Source of the DNA: Sclerodactyla briareus
Taxonomy: Eukaryota > Echinodermata > Holothuroidea > Dendrochirotida > Sclerodactylidae
DNA: 64,000 nucleotides
Reading direction: 5' to 3'
Assembly (NCBI GenBank): GCA_026419785.1
Contig: JAODTK010000467.1
Location: 310,001 to 374,000, forward strand
In this document: in pieces, positions 10,961-21,299 of the stretch
Numbering within the stretch: position 1 is the first letter of the stretch
Layout of the letters: each line of letters opens with the position of its first letter
The notes under the pieces: generated by a model
The model's input: the letters and a program-made list of their open reading frames with translations, nothing else
The model's database searches: none
Told to the model about the DNA's origin: nothing
Translations under genes and position numbers: made by a program

Positions 10961-12419
10961 AGGTATGTCGATCCGTGCCCTACGGTAAATTCTGATTGAG
11001 AAGTCTCCTTTACATGGTGATTATAACAACTTCCCTTCTCATTGGCTCTATAGCCTCTGTATTACTCACGAGATCATATGCACTGAAATATGGAAAACAT
11101 ACGCGATATTCAAAGATGTTTGTCGGTTATAGTTCTCACATATTAATTACTCTGATCAAGCCCCCCCTTGTCGTCGCCTCTACATCATACAACGATTGAG
11201 CCAGCGGTGACAGTGACCTAGACGGAGATAGACAAAAACCAAATAACCGAACCTCTATTGTTGTTGGCCCGAAAAATATTGCATGATCTGATAGATTCTA
11301 GGTGTTGTAAAACGTTTGGGTTATTTTCAGTATTGACTATTCACATTTTAAGGTATTGTCAACTCTGTTTCAGTTATAGCAGCACATTTGTTGTTAATAT
11401 ATCACAAATACAATTATCACATAGTGCATGCATTGCAATAGAGCTGTGTGATAAGCACCACCATTTGTCCCATTCAAAAAGCAATGCGATCCAACCCATC
11501 AGGACGGCGATTAATTCGAATCCCACTATGCGAAATGGCCATACCTACCTACAAAGTCCCGCATCCATATTAGGGTCTAACCATAATCGTTTGTCGCGAG
11601 TACGGTGCTAATTTGGAAGTGACCTGAAAGTTATTCAGGAGTGCATAAGATGACACAAAGTGATGTTGAAAGATTACATGATCATGTCGGCGATATGGCA
11701 GCAGCAGCGCATCGTAAATACGAAGTGCCCTGTGTTGAAGTTCAACTTGCCTGTAATTGCGCACCCCCCCCCCCCCCCACCCTGATTTGACGATAATAAA
11801 TAATATTATTTCTTGAAGTTGGTTCGAAAAATTTCTACTATATATTTGTATTTACATACGCATATTCCTAATTGACCAGTCAACCACTGTTACACCGCTG
11901 CATCCACCGATAATCAATATTCTTTATACCCTCTTCCTGTTCGTTTAAAATATCACCATTGCACATATATTGACTCTGATATACGCCTCCCTGACCTATA
12001 TATAATCAGGATATTACGTCTACCTCACATATGATTATAACAACTTCCTGTCTTATTGCCTCCTATGCTCGTATTACAAGAATCCAGCCTGAAAATATTG
12101 GAAAACAGACGCGATAGTTAAATGGTATCTGTCGGTTATTTCTCACAATAAATATCATTCTGGTGCAACCTCCCTACGTAGCTTCTACTGATCACGGCAT
12201 TGAGTAAAGTCCATGACAGTGACTAGACGGCGATAAGACAGAAAACCCCCTGATACCGAACCTCTATTTTGTTGGCTCTAGTAATGATGCTAATCTACCG
12301 ATTTCAGGCGTTTGCAAACTTTGGTTTATTTCTGTATGTGACTATTTCACATATTAATCAATTGGAAAGAACACATAAGGAACGTAGATGAACACATTTC
12401 TAGGTCAACTGGTGTTTAT

Positions 12420-12990
12420 TGATAGACTTCATATTTTTTTTTGTCTAAAACTGTTCTCCTAATGCTATATAACCCACTAGTACTCCCTTATCTATGTTAT
12501 AGCCTCCTATTGTGGGGCAATACACAAAATTCCACTCTTGGAAATGTATATAAACTACCAAAAAAAAAAAAAAAAAAAATCGAAATATTTGTAACGTGCC
12601 ATATAGACAAAGTGCTACAACATTATTTAGGGACTTGAAGATTTTCACCATTTCCGATTTATACAATCACCAACTTGCAATGTTTCTATATAAATTACAC
12701 CACGACATGTTGCCTGAATAATTTAGGGGTTTTTATTATACAAATTCTAGATATCATGATTGTAACACTCGCAATCGACATCCGCTTCGTCAACCATTTC
12801 TACCGGACTGTTTCGTGCACACGTAGTATCGGGGTTTCTATCTCTGGAATTGCGCTGCCCCTTGCCATTAAAAAATTCGCCAACTCCAAATATGTTAAAG
12901 AGAAAACTTAAGAATCACTTGCTTCAACAATACACTAATACTAATCACCACGACTTTGACCAATCAACTCATGCTGAAATAATATTATAA
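12420..12990 (+). mobile_element. LINE fragment, RT C-terminal region (L2/CR1 group)
   Basis: The plus-strand translation, spread over several frames, gives the familiar LINE C-terminus. VLPYLCYSLLLWGNTQNS is near 12473-12525, then HHDMLPE-type sequence near 12700, CNTRNRHPLRQPFLPDCF near 12770-12815 and a LWNCAAP block near 12845. Frame changes and stops interrupt it, and a poly-A run (12560-12579) replaces what should be a lysine-rich stretch. It immediately follows the truncated third copy of the tandem module. Confidence 0.7.
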
Positions 12991-12999
12991 CTAACTCCA

Positions 13000-15380
13000 A
13001 GCCCCCGCCCCTCCTTAAAAATCACACATTTACGTTCTGTAAGGTTTTATGCTGTATTTACGAAGGTGCCAGACTATTAAAGTTTCCACTTATTTCTGGT
13101 TCCTCTACTTCTTCAATGTACGTTATTAAGCCGACACTACATTTCTGATTTTTCTATGTATAGTGTTAAGCATGTCATTTTTTGTAAAACTGTTTTGGGG
13201 ATATTAGGAAATAAACTTGAATGGTTCAATTGGGAAGAGATAGACTCTGGAGATATGCAAGAAATTCAGGCTTGTGGTAAAAGTTCTCGAACAAAAGAGT
13301 GTACCCACTACAACTCTTCGGTACTTATTTTCGCTGCTGGATATGATGCCATCAATAATACATTTCGTGATTTTAAATATGGTATGTGAGGGTCATCGCT
13401 TGAATTATTTTTATGAGATCAACCCCGAACTAGATCAAGGTAAATACAATTCTCTTGTGTGTTGTTCACTAATTATGATATTAAAATAGGTCTAAGTTAT
13501 CCCATATGTTTCTTTTGAGACCTTATTTTTCACATTGCCCTCATTATCCTGCCGATTTTGCGTTTCTTCTTCGAGGCAAATACATTTCCTTGGTTTATCG
13601 AGTTACTGACAATGGCAATGATCTGTTTAGGCCGAACTACTTGAAAAAAACTCTCTCGGCTGAAATCAATTTTAAATGTCTGTCAATCATGGACCCCGAA
13701 TGGCAGAAACGAGATTGTGACTCTTTCGCTCTTTTCACATTTAGTTTTTCAGGTGTTTCCTGACCCCCTGTCAGCTTTATCCATGAAGTACAGGGTTGTA
13801 TTTTTAATTTCGTTTGGTCGCGAACCCCGACAAGGTAAAGAGAACCACTGTGTACAATTCTTGGGATAATGGAGGTTTGAAATAACGTATGTGAGAAGTT
13901 TTATTTCTGCCCTGAAAACTACTTGGATAACTCGGTTGATCATGAGAATAAGCGGTTTGTGGAAGCGTTTTTTTCACTACTATCTATCTAGACATGGCAG
14001 ACATTTTTATTCAATTGTAACGTCAATAGGTAGACAGACCTAATTCATAATAAAAATAGCTTTATCAAAGACGTTTGTTCCGCCTGGGGAAATCGGAACT
14101 TCACTTGTAATAGTTACGCCAATGTGAAATCCTTTGGAACAATAGCCATATTAAGATTAACCAAAAGGCCGTTTTCTATGATAAGCTGGTTAATGCAGGG
14201 GTGATCTACGTAGAAAGACATCTTTATAGAGGACAATACTAAGATTAATATTAAGATTATATATGAGCCCTTGCCATTTGAATTGTATTGTAATAGGTAC
14301 TCAATTGTAGGCCGCCCTTCCACACTCTATTTTGGGTTAATCTCTGCTGTTCCCCAGTCGTGGAAAATCCAATAATTCGCTGAATCCGGAGGGTGTGTGC
14401 GAGGCCATATGGTAAATTCATTCAGTCCTTGTTCCCTGTATTGTCACTCCACCAACTGCCTGGCTAAATAGAATAGTTGTTATGACATAACGGATGATGA
14501 TTGGAGATAATCTTCAAAATCCCCGCCCTTTAGCTTGACAAAAACTACCGTCGTTACTTTCAATCTCGTTTTTTACAACTCAACTTTTCTCCTCGACATG
14601 TAGCAATACCCATTTGGAACGGCAGTATCCTTTCTAAGATAATGATCTTTTTGGATTATAGATTAATTGTTGATTCATCCGGATAAACTTTATATTCCTC
14701 AACTGTAAATACTTATTTTTAATTGCGTCTGAAAAATGCAAACCAACGTTTATCAGTTTTAAAGAGATTTAAAGTTCAATTTGAAGGTGGAGAATCATAT
14801 TTGTCCAGAAAAACTACAACCTTAAAAGGCATCGACAAGTATAAGTATAATCATTGTTTATCTTATAGGGGCTCAACACACGGACGATCAGTGAATCTTC
14901 TAGTAATATTGTTTTACTTTACGTCCTATGTTTTGTATATTGTAACATGCTTTCATTTCATTCGAGTGAAAGTAAATGTAATGATAGAAAAAAAAGGTCT
15001 AAGTTAAGGTTTAAGTTATCCTTACGCATTGCTTCCGAAGAATATAATATATGTAAGTCCACCTGGAGTGTTCTGTTCAAGTGTGTATCTAGGGCGAATT
15101 CGGTGCGAGTTGATATAGGTTCCTGAACAGGTCAATGGGCTTGATGATCTTTCCTGCGGAAACATGGAAAAATGAAATTCTCAACCGAGAACCGGCTGGA
15201 GACAGGTATGATTATCAAACAGTACAATGCAATGAATGATACTGAGAATTGCTCATCAGGTACGCAGTTTTTATGATTGTAGAGGAAATATCGCTTTTAG
15301 AAGGGTTTGGGAATTCCCTGGTATGTAAGTTTGTGACGTGTATTAGGAAAAAGGCAATTGTATATGTACCAACATCGCAT
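13000..15380. other. No confirmed gene; possible LINE 3' flank and upstream intron of the LRR gene
   Basis: Mostly AT-rich sequence. A 77-codon open frame at 13156-13389 ends exactly at a donor-like GGTATGTGAGG, but it has no recognisable domain. If the LRR gene has exons upstream of 15610, part of this is intron. Confidence 0.3.
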
Positions 15381-15384
15381 GTGC

Positions 15385-15413
15385 CTGAAGATGAGGTCTC
15401 GATGACCTCGAAA
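15385..15413 (+). other. Hairpin with hammerhead-core-like flanks
   Basis: CTGAAGA (15385-15391) is followed, after one extra T, by a perfect 6-bp stem GAGGTC/GACCTC with loop TCGAT (15393-15409) and then GAAA (15410-15413). CUGANGA-stem II-GAAA is the catalytic core layout of hammerhead ribozymes, which are known in Penelope-like and other retroelements. The extra T, and the lack of a clearly adjacent stem I, argue against an active ribozyme. AACAT/ATGTT pairing exists at a distance (15370 and 15427). Confidence 0.35.
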
Positions 15414-15609
15414 TATAGCAGTATTTAATGTTATCAGTATGGACCATTCCTAGGTGATCCCATTCTCATGCGGGAGCACATGCCCCCTTCGCTTGATGAG
15501 CGAAGTAACTAGGCTTGGAGGATTGTTACACTTTCCAGAAAAATACTGTAGTAAAAGCACGATTGGAATGTATTTGCAACCACGTAATTTCCCCTGTTTC
15601 ATTCGACAG

Positions 15610-15681
15610 AGATCTAAGTGACAATATGATTAGCAGTCTACAGAATGACACCTTCTCTAGATTGGGGGAGCTCCAAAGACT
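15610..15681 (+). CDS. Leucine-rich-repeat exon a (72 nt, phase 2/2)
   Basis: This exon is exactly 72 nt. It is preceded by a pyrimidine-rich acceptor (CCCCTGTTTCATTCGACAG) and followed by a donor GTAAGTGTA. Read so that its first base completes a codon (phase-2 intron), it codes DLSDNMISSLQNDTFSRL followed by GELQR and the first two bases of a leucine codon. This is one complete LRR of the L-x-L-x-x-N-x-I type. One 24-residue repeat per exon with phase-2 introns is the known gene architecture of LGR-type receptors and several other extracellular LRR proteins. The gene is plus strand, and its next exon is 160 nt downstream. Coding call strong; family call an inference. Confidence 0.8.
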
Positions 15682-15841
15682 GTAAGTGTATGTAATATGT
15701 AATATGTGCAAGTATAACGTACTGTTCATTATTCACTGTTAGGACAATCATTCTCTCTACAAGGTACATTGATTCATTGATCGTTGTAACGTCGTGACAT
15801 CCGTTACTTCATTGATTTGTATTTTCCACGTTCTGTTTCAG

Positions 15842-15911
15842 ATTTATAAGTGGAAACCATCTCGAGCTTGCCTGAGAATCTGTTTGCCAAAATGCTGTGG
15901 TTTCAACATTT
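15842..15911 (+). CDS. Leucine-rich-repeat exon b (70 nt, frame broken)
   Basis: A strong acceptor (CCACGTTCTGTTTCAG) precedes 15842 and a strong donor GTAAGTATGG follows 15911. Continuing the frame of exon a gives FISGNHLE; after skipping two missing bases the frame resumes as SLPENLFAKMLWFQHL. Together these make a typical LRR (NxLxxLP..LF). The exon is 70 nt where 72 is expected, so the reading frame is lost at about 15866-15868. Either the assembled sequence has a 2-base error, or this allele or gene is damaged. The intact splice sites and the otherwise intact repeat favour an error or a recent lesion. Confidence 0.75.
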
Positions 15912-16399
15912 GTAAGTATGGTATTTGAATATTATATCTAATGTAAGTGTTATCGTAATAATGTTCTTCGCAAAATACACTGAACAGTTCAGTAGGCAGA
16001 ATTGGTAGGCATCATCATGACAATAATAAATGTACATGTGTTGTTCGTAGTGAGTATGTGTACGTGTGTGTGGCGAGTGTGCGTGTGTGCGTTTAAAGTT
16101 TTGTTCGCAAATTTATCCAGTTCACTGTGCCCGAATATCGTACATTTTACACACGCCCAAATAGTCACAAACAGCACATTTTTCATCGAGATTAGGCAGA
16201 CCAGAATTATTAAAATTGTGGAATTCAGGGAGAAACACATTTTGGCTATTTGAATGAAACGGCTGGAATGATTTTGACAACGTGCACAAAAGCACCGTCA
16301 AATTACAAGTGTCTCTAATCAGCCGATAGTCCTCAAAGATGGGGAGGGAGGTGGGGGGGGGGGGGGGAATGATTTACGGCGACATTCTCTGAGGATCAT

Positions 16400-17160
16400 A
16401 TGGGTAGTGTGGCACTGTAAGCGATTCGGGGGCCAAGATGCTAGTAAGGATGAGGTTTGTGGGCGCTCGTGAGTGTTTTGTATGTTTCACGTGTCCTTCT
16501 GTCCTGACTCACTCTAATGGGGATAGTGTCGCTGTTGATGGAGCCATGTGGAGTTGTGTGTTGCAAATGTTCATGTGCGAACCATGTTGGTAGTGTGGGG
16601 ATGATTGCGTGCTCATGGGCGAATAATGGGCTGTAGGGTACTCGATGGGTCATGTCGTGGCCTATGGTGGGAAGATTGCCATGGGCGAACCATAGGCTGC
16701 CTGTAATGGGGCGCATGTGGGTGAGTGTGGCCAAATGAAGTTTGCTCATATGGAAATCACAAAGGCACCGCGGACAGGACATTATTGGGCCCATCAGGGT
16801 CTGCCCATGTCGCCCACACAGCGGTTCATAGCGCGCCCCAAAGTGGGTATTTTGATAACTGTTCTCACACCAATTTGGGGTGAGTGGGTTTTTCGTGGGT
16901 CCCCGATGGACCAATTAAGCTATGTGGTCCCATGTGGGCACCATACAGCAGCCCGTGGTTTCTTCATCAGGGGGAATTCGTTGGGCATCAATGAAATCAC
17001 ACGAATCTTGGGAAAGTAGATTTCCAGTGGGGCCTCGGTGGGTCCATCAAAATTTGGCTCACGGAAGACCCACATAGGCACGCGAACTAATTATTCATAG
17101 GACCCATATGGATGCGCATGCGGGACAAAAAACGACAATCAATGATTGGTCCAAATTGGC
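16400..17160 (-). repeat. Degenerate minisatellite of GTGGGC/CATGGGCGAACCAT words
   Basis: The words GGGCGAACCAT, CATGGGC, GCCCATGT, GGGCCCAT and GTGGGT recur irregularly over about 750 bp. The 157-codon minus-strand ORF at 16441-16914 reads as repeated WFAHEH/WFAHGN..PTIGHD-like blocks and is a translation of the repeat. A G run lies just upstream (16350-16367). The array is inside the large LRR-gene intron. Confidence 0.55.
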
Positions 17161-17384
17161 CCCAGGTGGAAATGTTGATTGGGATTTGGTATGTGGATTT
17201 CCATCAGAAATACCTCTCCTATTATTGAATCAATCTGACGCTCAGTATGTACCTCCCTCATGAGTGTGTAGAATGACCATTTTGTTGGGGATTCCCTTTG
17301 CAGTCTTGTGTGAGGACGAATTTACATTTTCACTCTCTTCTTTGAGTTGAGACTTGTTTCCCTACCCTTATCTTGTTTACGTGT

Positions 17385-17490
17385 GTTGTGAAACACTGTA
17401 AGGTTACTGCGGGCGCACCTCATAAATGTGAAATTGCTTACACAGCAAGGAAAGCACTCATCGGAGAGGATTGTCACAGCGTCCTTAACA
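17385..17490 (+). repeat. Dispersed repeat, copy B (pair with 975-1090)
   Basis: About 100 bp matching 975-1090 in the same orientation, from GTGAAACACTG through GGTTACTGCGGG to AAGGAAA and ATCGG. The copies differ at scattered positions and by small indels. Confidence 0.6.
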
Positions 17491-17537
17491 AGACTAAATC
17501 CTTGCCAACGGCAAAGGAATATATGCGGTCACGCAAG

Positions 17538-17593
17538 TATGTGTGTATGTCTATGTGTGTGCGTGTATGTTTGTGCGTGTGTATGTGTGTGTG
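17538..17593 (+). repeat. (GT)n-rich microsatellite
   Basis: Interrupted TGTGTATG/TGTGCGTG repeats. The valine/cysteine-rich ORFs here are artefacts. Confidence 0.8.
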
Positions 17594-17699
17594 ATGACAC
17601 ATTTTGTCCGGCAGCTATCTGAAGAACGCAAGCTGTATCAAGTTCATATTCACCCTGTAGGTGTAGATGATCCTTACCCTATTTTTTCCTGTTGCCTGG

Positions 17700-18665
17700 C
17701 AATGTCACCAAAGGTCAATGAGAGGCCAAAATCTGAAATATTAAAACGGCAATAACTCCCATTAACAAGGTCCTACGTCGTTGATCTTTTTGGGACTAGT
17801 TGCGATTAATGTGAGGGATAATATCCGAACATAACGGTCACATTATTCAAAGTCATCAAAGGTCAAAACCCTCAGTTTTTTTTTTTTTACCATCACATGG
17901 AAACCAATGTCTGCCGAGGTGGGGAATTGCGCCAATGTGATCCACTCGTTGACCCGTATATGTATGTCATTTGACCTCAATTTTACCTTTGTCATGTTTT
18001 GGGCCCGAATAAAATTTTCGTGGCCTTTTCCGGATCTCAAAGGTACCTGATCAAAATGGTCCATAATTGACCCCATATGACCTTTGTGCGCGAAGAGGTC
18101 AAAGTTTTTCATTCAAAATTTGGTGGCAGTTTCAGGATGTTCATGGTGATTTGTCCAGTTTTATATTTTACATTCACGGGTCAAACTGCATCAGATAATG
18201 AGGTCTCAAAAGGTCAAAGGTCAATCTCAAAAGATGTGAGCTACAGGGCACAGAAAATGAAAACTGTCAATTTTCCGATATGTCGCAGAGCTCTGTGTGC
18301 TGAATATAGTAAACAAACCCCCGCTTGAATCGGGCACTCGGTTCTCAAGTTACAAGTTACAGATTGGTGTTGATACCTTATAGGCAATAGCATCGGCAGT
18401 ATACTCTGGGATACATAAATGTTGGTAGGACTGCGTGCCATATCATCGAGAATGACATTTTCTATAAAAACTGTCATGTCATCAAAGGTCAATCAAGGTG
18501 ACTTATGAAAAAAAATTGGGAACCACTTGCCTGACATTGCTTAGCATTGTTGAAATTTCAGGACAGGGTTTACGTCATGGAGGAGAACATTCTTCATAAA
18601 AAAATCTGTAATGTCATCGAATGTCATTCAAGGTCACAATTTAGAAATTTCAGCCTTGAAGATAC
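17700..18665 (+). repeat. Degenerate array with (T)CAAAGGTCA words
   Basis: The words CAAAGGTCA, TGACCTTTG and TCATCGA.TGTCATTCAAGGTCA occur repeatedly (about 17708, 17855, 18038, 18078, 18212, 18484, 18620). They are separated by stretches with CTGTCAATTTTC or AAAACTGT.ATGTCATC. This resembles the widespread AAGGTCA-type marine invertebrate repeats. It lies in the large intron of the LRR gene. No coding potential was recognised. Confidence 0.5.
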
Positions 18666-20470
18666 ACACTTTGTTGTAACAATGCCAAGCAAGCTCTTTC
18701 ACTGTGAGTAGTTATGAAATATTGGGAATGATGTTCTTTCCATTCCTGAGATTAAGAAAACTGTGACCCGCCGTATGTAGCTTATCAGCGTAATACTGTG
18801 GTGCTGTAAAATGGTGGTCCCTTCCAATTGGTACACTGTTATTTTCAACCTAGGGCCTAAGCCTAGCCTAGTCTAGCCTAGGCTACGCTGTCGTAAATAT
18901 TGAAACATCGCCTGAACCGTTGACCGTTATTCCCAATTAAGTTGCTTCCTTACTCCTTCAATAATGTTTAGTCAGTGATACAGTAGTCTTCTCGGCTTGA
19001 ATTCAGAATCAGTGCCTGGAACTGACGTCACTCAGATACTCAATGACTGGTTCTGAATGCGATCATTGTGCACAGCGCACGACAGCTTGATTGAAACAAA
19101 GGTTCGGGACCAGTGGCCTCATTTCTTTTCGTAGGATGGTAGAGGGAACCAAATCTTTCAAAATCGTTTGAAATCAGGCCTAGGGTCCATTATATAGGTC
19201 ATGATCAATATTCATGAGTAAATCATGTCCTCAGAATTAGGAAACAATGTCCACAAATGGTCATTTGAGGAAATTTGCAAGATGTGCATCATGCGATCGA
19301 TTACCGTGTGAAATCCCTTAGGCATGGTGATGTGGCTGCTGTCATCCACTAGGATCGAGCATGGAGCTATTATATTACAAGGTACAAGGTGTCAATCAAA
19401 GTGAGCGGTGCATTTGTTGGAATGCTATTGGGATCAAAGGTACCCACGTTGATTTTGTTATTTCACACATACTTCATAACAACACTAACAGCCGGCGTTC
19501 TCCTCAAATCACTCTATGAACAGCCACTCTCACTATTATTGGTACACTCTCGCAAATTCGCGTGATCATCATTCATCGACTTCTTGCACGAGGTCAAATT
19601 CATTCTTCATTCACCCACACATATGATTCTTTAAATCGTACTGTGCATCTATAGGTTTAGTTAGCAATAACCGTGCAGTGCGAGAGGCCGAAGGTGCCTT
19701 GAACAATGTTCTTCCTCTTGACTCTGACAAAACAATTTACTGAATCACTGACGTATGTCAGAGCATGGAGAGGAACCTAAAGGCTAGAAGAAGGTGTGGA
19801 TGTTGGAAACGGCATGTGACCATGAATAGCAGATTCACGGGTGTAGGTGCTACGGACACAAAAAGTATATAAATAATCTGCAATCGATTTGGAGGGAGAG
19901 ATGAGTTCTGTAGCAGCAAAAATATCATCCCAAAAAATGGGGCGAACACTGAGCAGGCAAAATTACAATAGTTTGTATGGAATGCAGAAAATATGCCGCA
20001 TCACAGCAATTATGATCGCAAATTACGATTTTCACATTAATACCGCACATCACATCTGCATCTATGGAATCCTAGCCTAATGCTTCCGTGATCGCGTTTG
20101 GGTAGGATTTGATTTAATTTTTGATGGTGGTCTGTCGGTTGGGAGACAATAGTAGGATGTGGACAGCAGTGAGTAACAGCTAAGTAAAGTTATAGTTATA
20201 AAACTATGATTTCCTCATTCATTCGGAGCAACTGTGTAAAATTATACCAATAGTACAAACAACTTTTTATTTTCCTGCGTTTCCAAATCATCATATGGGA
20301 GCTACAATGGCGGCAGCCAGTCAATATTCTAGTCACGCACACAACATTACATTTTTATAACCACTCACAGTGAACAGTTGCTTGGTATTTTAAAAATTCT
20401 GAAACAAAGGTGTGTATATGGTTTGCTGGGATGATGGGAGCAGCTTGTTAACAAAAGTTTGATATTGTTG
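18666..20470. other. Intronic sequence, no gene seen
   Basis: Contains a short palindromic GCCTAGCCTAG/CTAGCCTAGGC patch at 18858-18884; similar GCTAGGCTA words recur at 25400-25680. Otherwise unique sequence without recognised exons. Confidence 0.3.
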
Positions 20471-20473
20471 CAA

Positions 20474-20702
20474 ATATGCATGGGCGTCAATCCTGGGGGG
20501 AAGGGGTGGGGGGGGACGGGGGGGGGGGTGGGGGACGGGGGGACGTTATCTCCTCCCCCCACATTTTGGGGATCCCCCATTGATTCCAGTTTTCACACAA
20601 TATCTTTTTTTTTGTGCGATGTCATCCCACCACCACTTCAGTCATCCCCCTCCCCCACTTGTCATGCCCCCACTGTGGAGATGGATTGATGCCTAGTGCA
20701 AA
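20474..20702. mobile_element. Foldback/MITE-like element with ATGGGCGTCAATCC ends
   Basis: The left end TGCATGGGCGTCAATCC (20478-20494) and the right end GGATTGATGCCTAGTGCA (20683-20700) are imperfect inverted repeats. The interior has an extreme G run on the left (20495-20546) answered by C runs on the right (20554-20576 and 20640-20673), so the whole element can fold. A related remnant lies at 45640-45745. No transposase; non-autonomous at best. Confidence 0.6.
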
Positions 20703-20870
20703 TATGACTACGCAACTTTGTGTTCTTGTACTTGTGGGGATTGGCAGTTAGGGAGTTCATATCGCTGGGTGTGTGTGTGGCTTGAAATTGGAAAAAAATG
20801 TGAGAAGGTGGGAGAGGAATATTCTTTTGAACCGATTTTGGCTTGCGAAGCCGATTACCCGATCTACACG

Positions 20871-21262
20871 CGAATATAATCGCCAAATTAAACGAGGTCC
20901 ACAGGACGAAGTTTGATTAAGATTCTACCGGACATTACACAAGCGAAGAGATAACGTGAGATAGCACGAGCAGTCGACGGCTTCCAGTTTTCTAAGACGT
21001 TGTATGCGACCCAGAGCGCCTTCACCCACACAGGACATTACACACGACCCAACATAATTAGCCCATGTTTGTAAGCTTACAGGTCATACATTTTGAAGAA
21101 GATGAAAATATTAGAGGGAGTCAAATGTTTCCCCCTATAGGCCTTAGTGGCCGTATTCCGCGACAGAGGGAGGGCGCGTAATCCCTTCCTGGTATGTCGT
21201 CGAGGGGGTAGAATCTAATCAAACTTCAGTTCGGTGACTCGTGTAATTTGGCGTTATACTCG
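20871..21262. mobile_element. Foldback element with ~58 bp inverted arms
   Basis: The left arm 20871-20929 and the right arm 21207-21262 are inverted copies of each other. Landmarks are CGAATATAATCGCCAAATTA against CGAGTATAACGCCAAATTA and GAAGTTTGATTA.GATTCTACC in both. The spacer is about 280 bp. Sequence next to the arms (20954-20985 and 21253-21287) also matches 25971-26027 in inverted orientation, so this is a repeated family. No ORF of note. Confidence 0.65.
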
Positions 21263-21299
21263 CCATTCCACTACGCTTGGTATTACGTGAGACAAAACA

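Larger units (their letters stand above)
8925..12365 (+). repeat. Module repeated about three times in tandem (1-1.5 kb)
   Basis: The block around 8930-9180 (TTCCAGGCGTTGCAAAACG ... GATAAGCATCATTTGTCCCC ... ATTCGAAGCCCACT) recurs at 11280-11530 and partly at 12290-12360. The block 9895-10160 (ATGAAGTGCC ... CTTGCCTGTA ... CTGCATCCAC ... TTACTCTGATA) recurs at 11710-11985. The block 11005-11275 (GATTATAACAACTTCC ... GTCGGTTAT ... GAACCTCTATT) recurs at 12025-12285. Together they form direct repeats. Copy 1 is longer because it holds a nested LINE (10156-10960) and extra sequence between about 9190 and 9860. The copies are strongly diverged. Confidence 0.7.

Noticed and set aside
15131..15205. 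Possible extra LRR exon (75 nt, AG before, GTATGA after)
   Set aside because: The peptide (SMGLMIFPAETWKN core) resembles only the end of an LRR and the acceptor is weak.
16441..16914. 157-codon minus-strand ORF
   Set aside because: It reads through a degenerate minisatellite; the peptide is repetitive WFAHxH-type sequence.
18640..18705. Possible exon ending PSKLFH before GTGAGTAG
   Set aside because: Lies in a degenerate GGTCA repeat, is only about 50 nt and breaks the phase seen in the other LRR exons.
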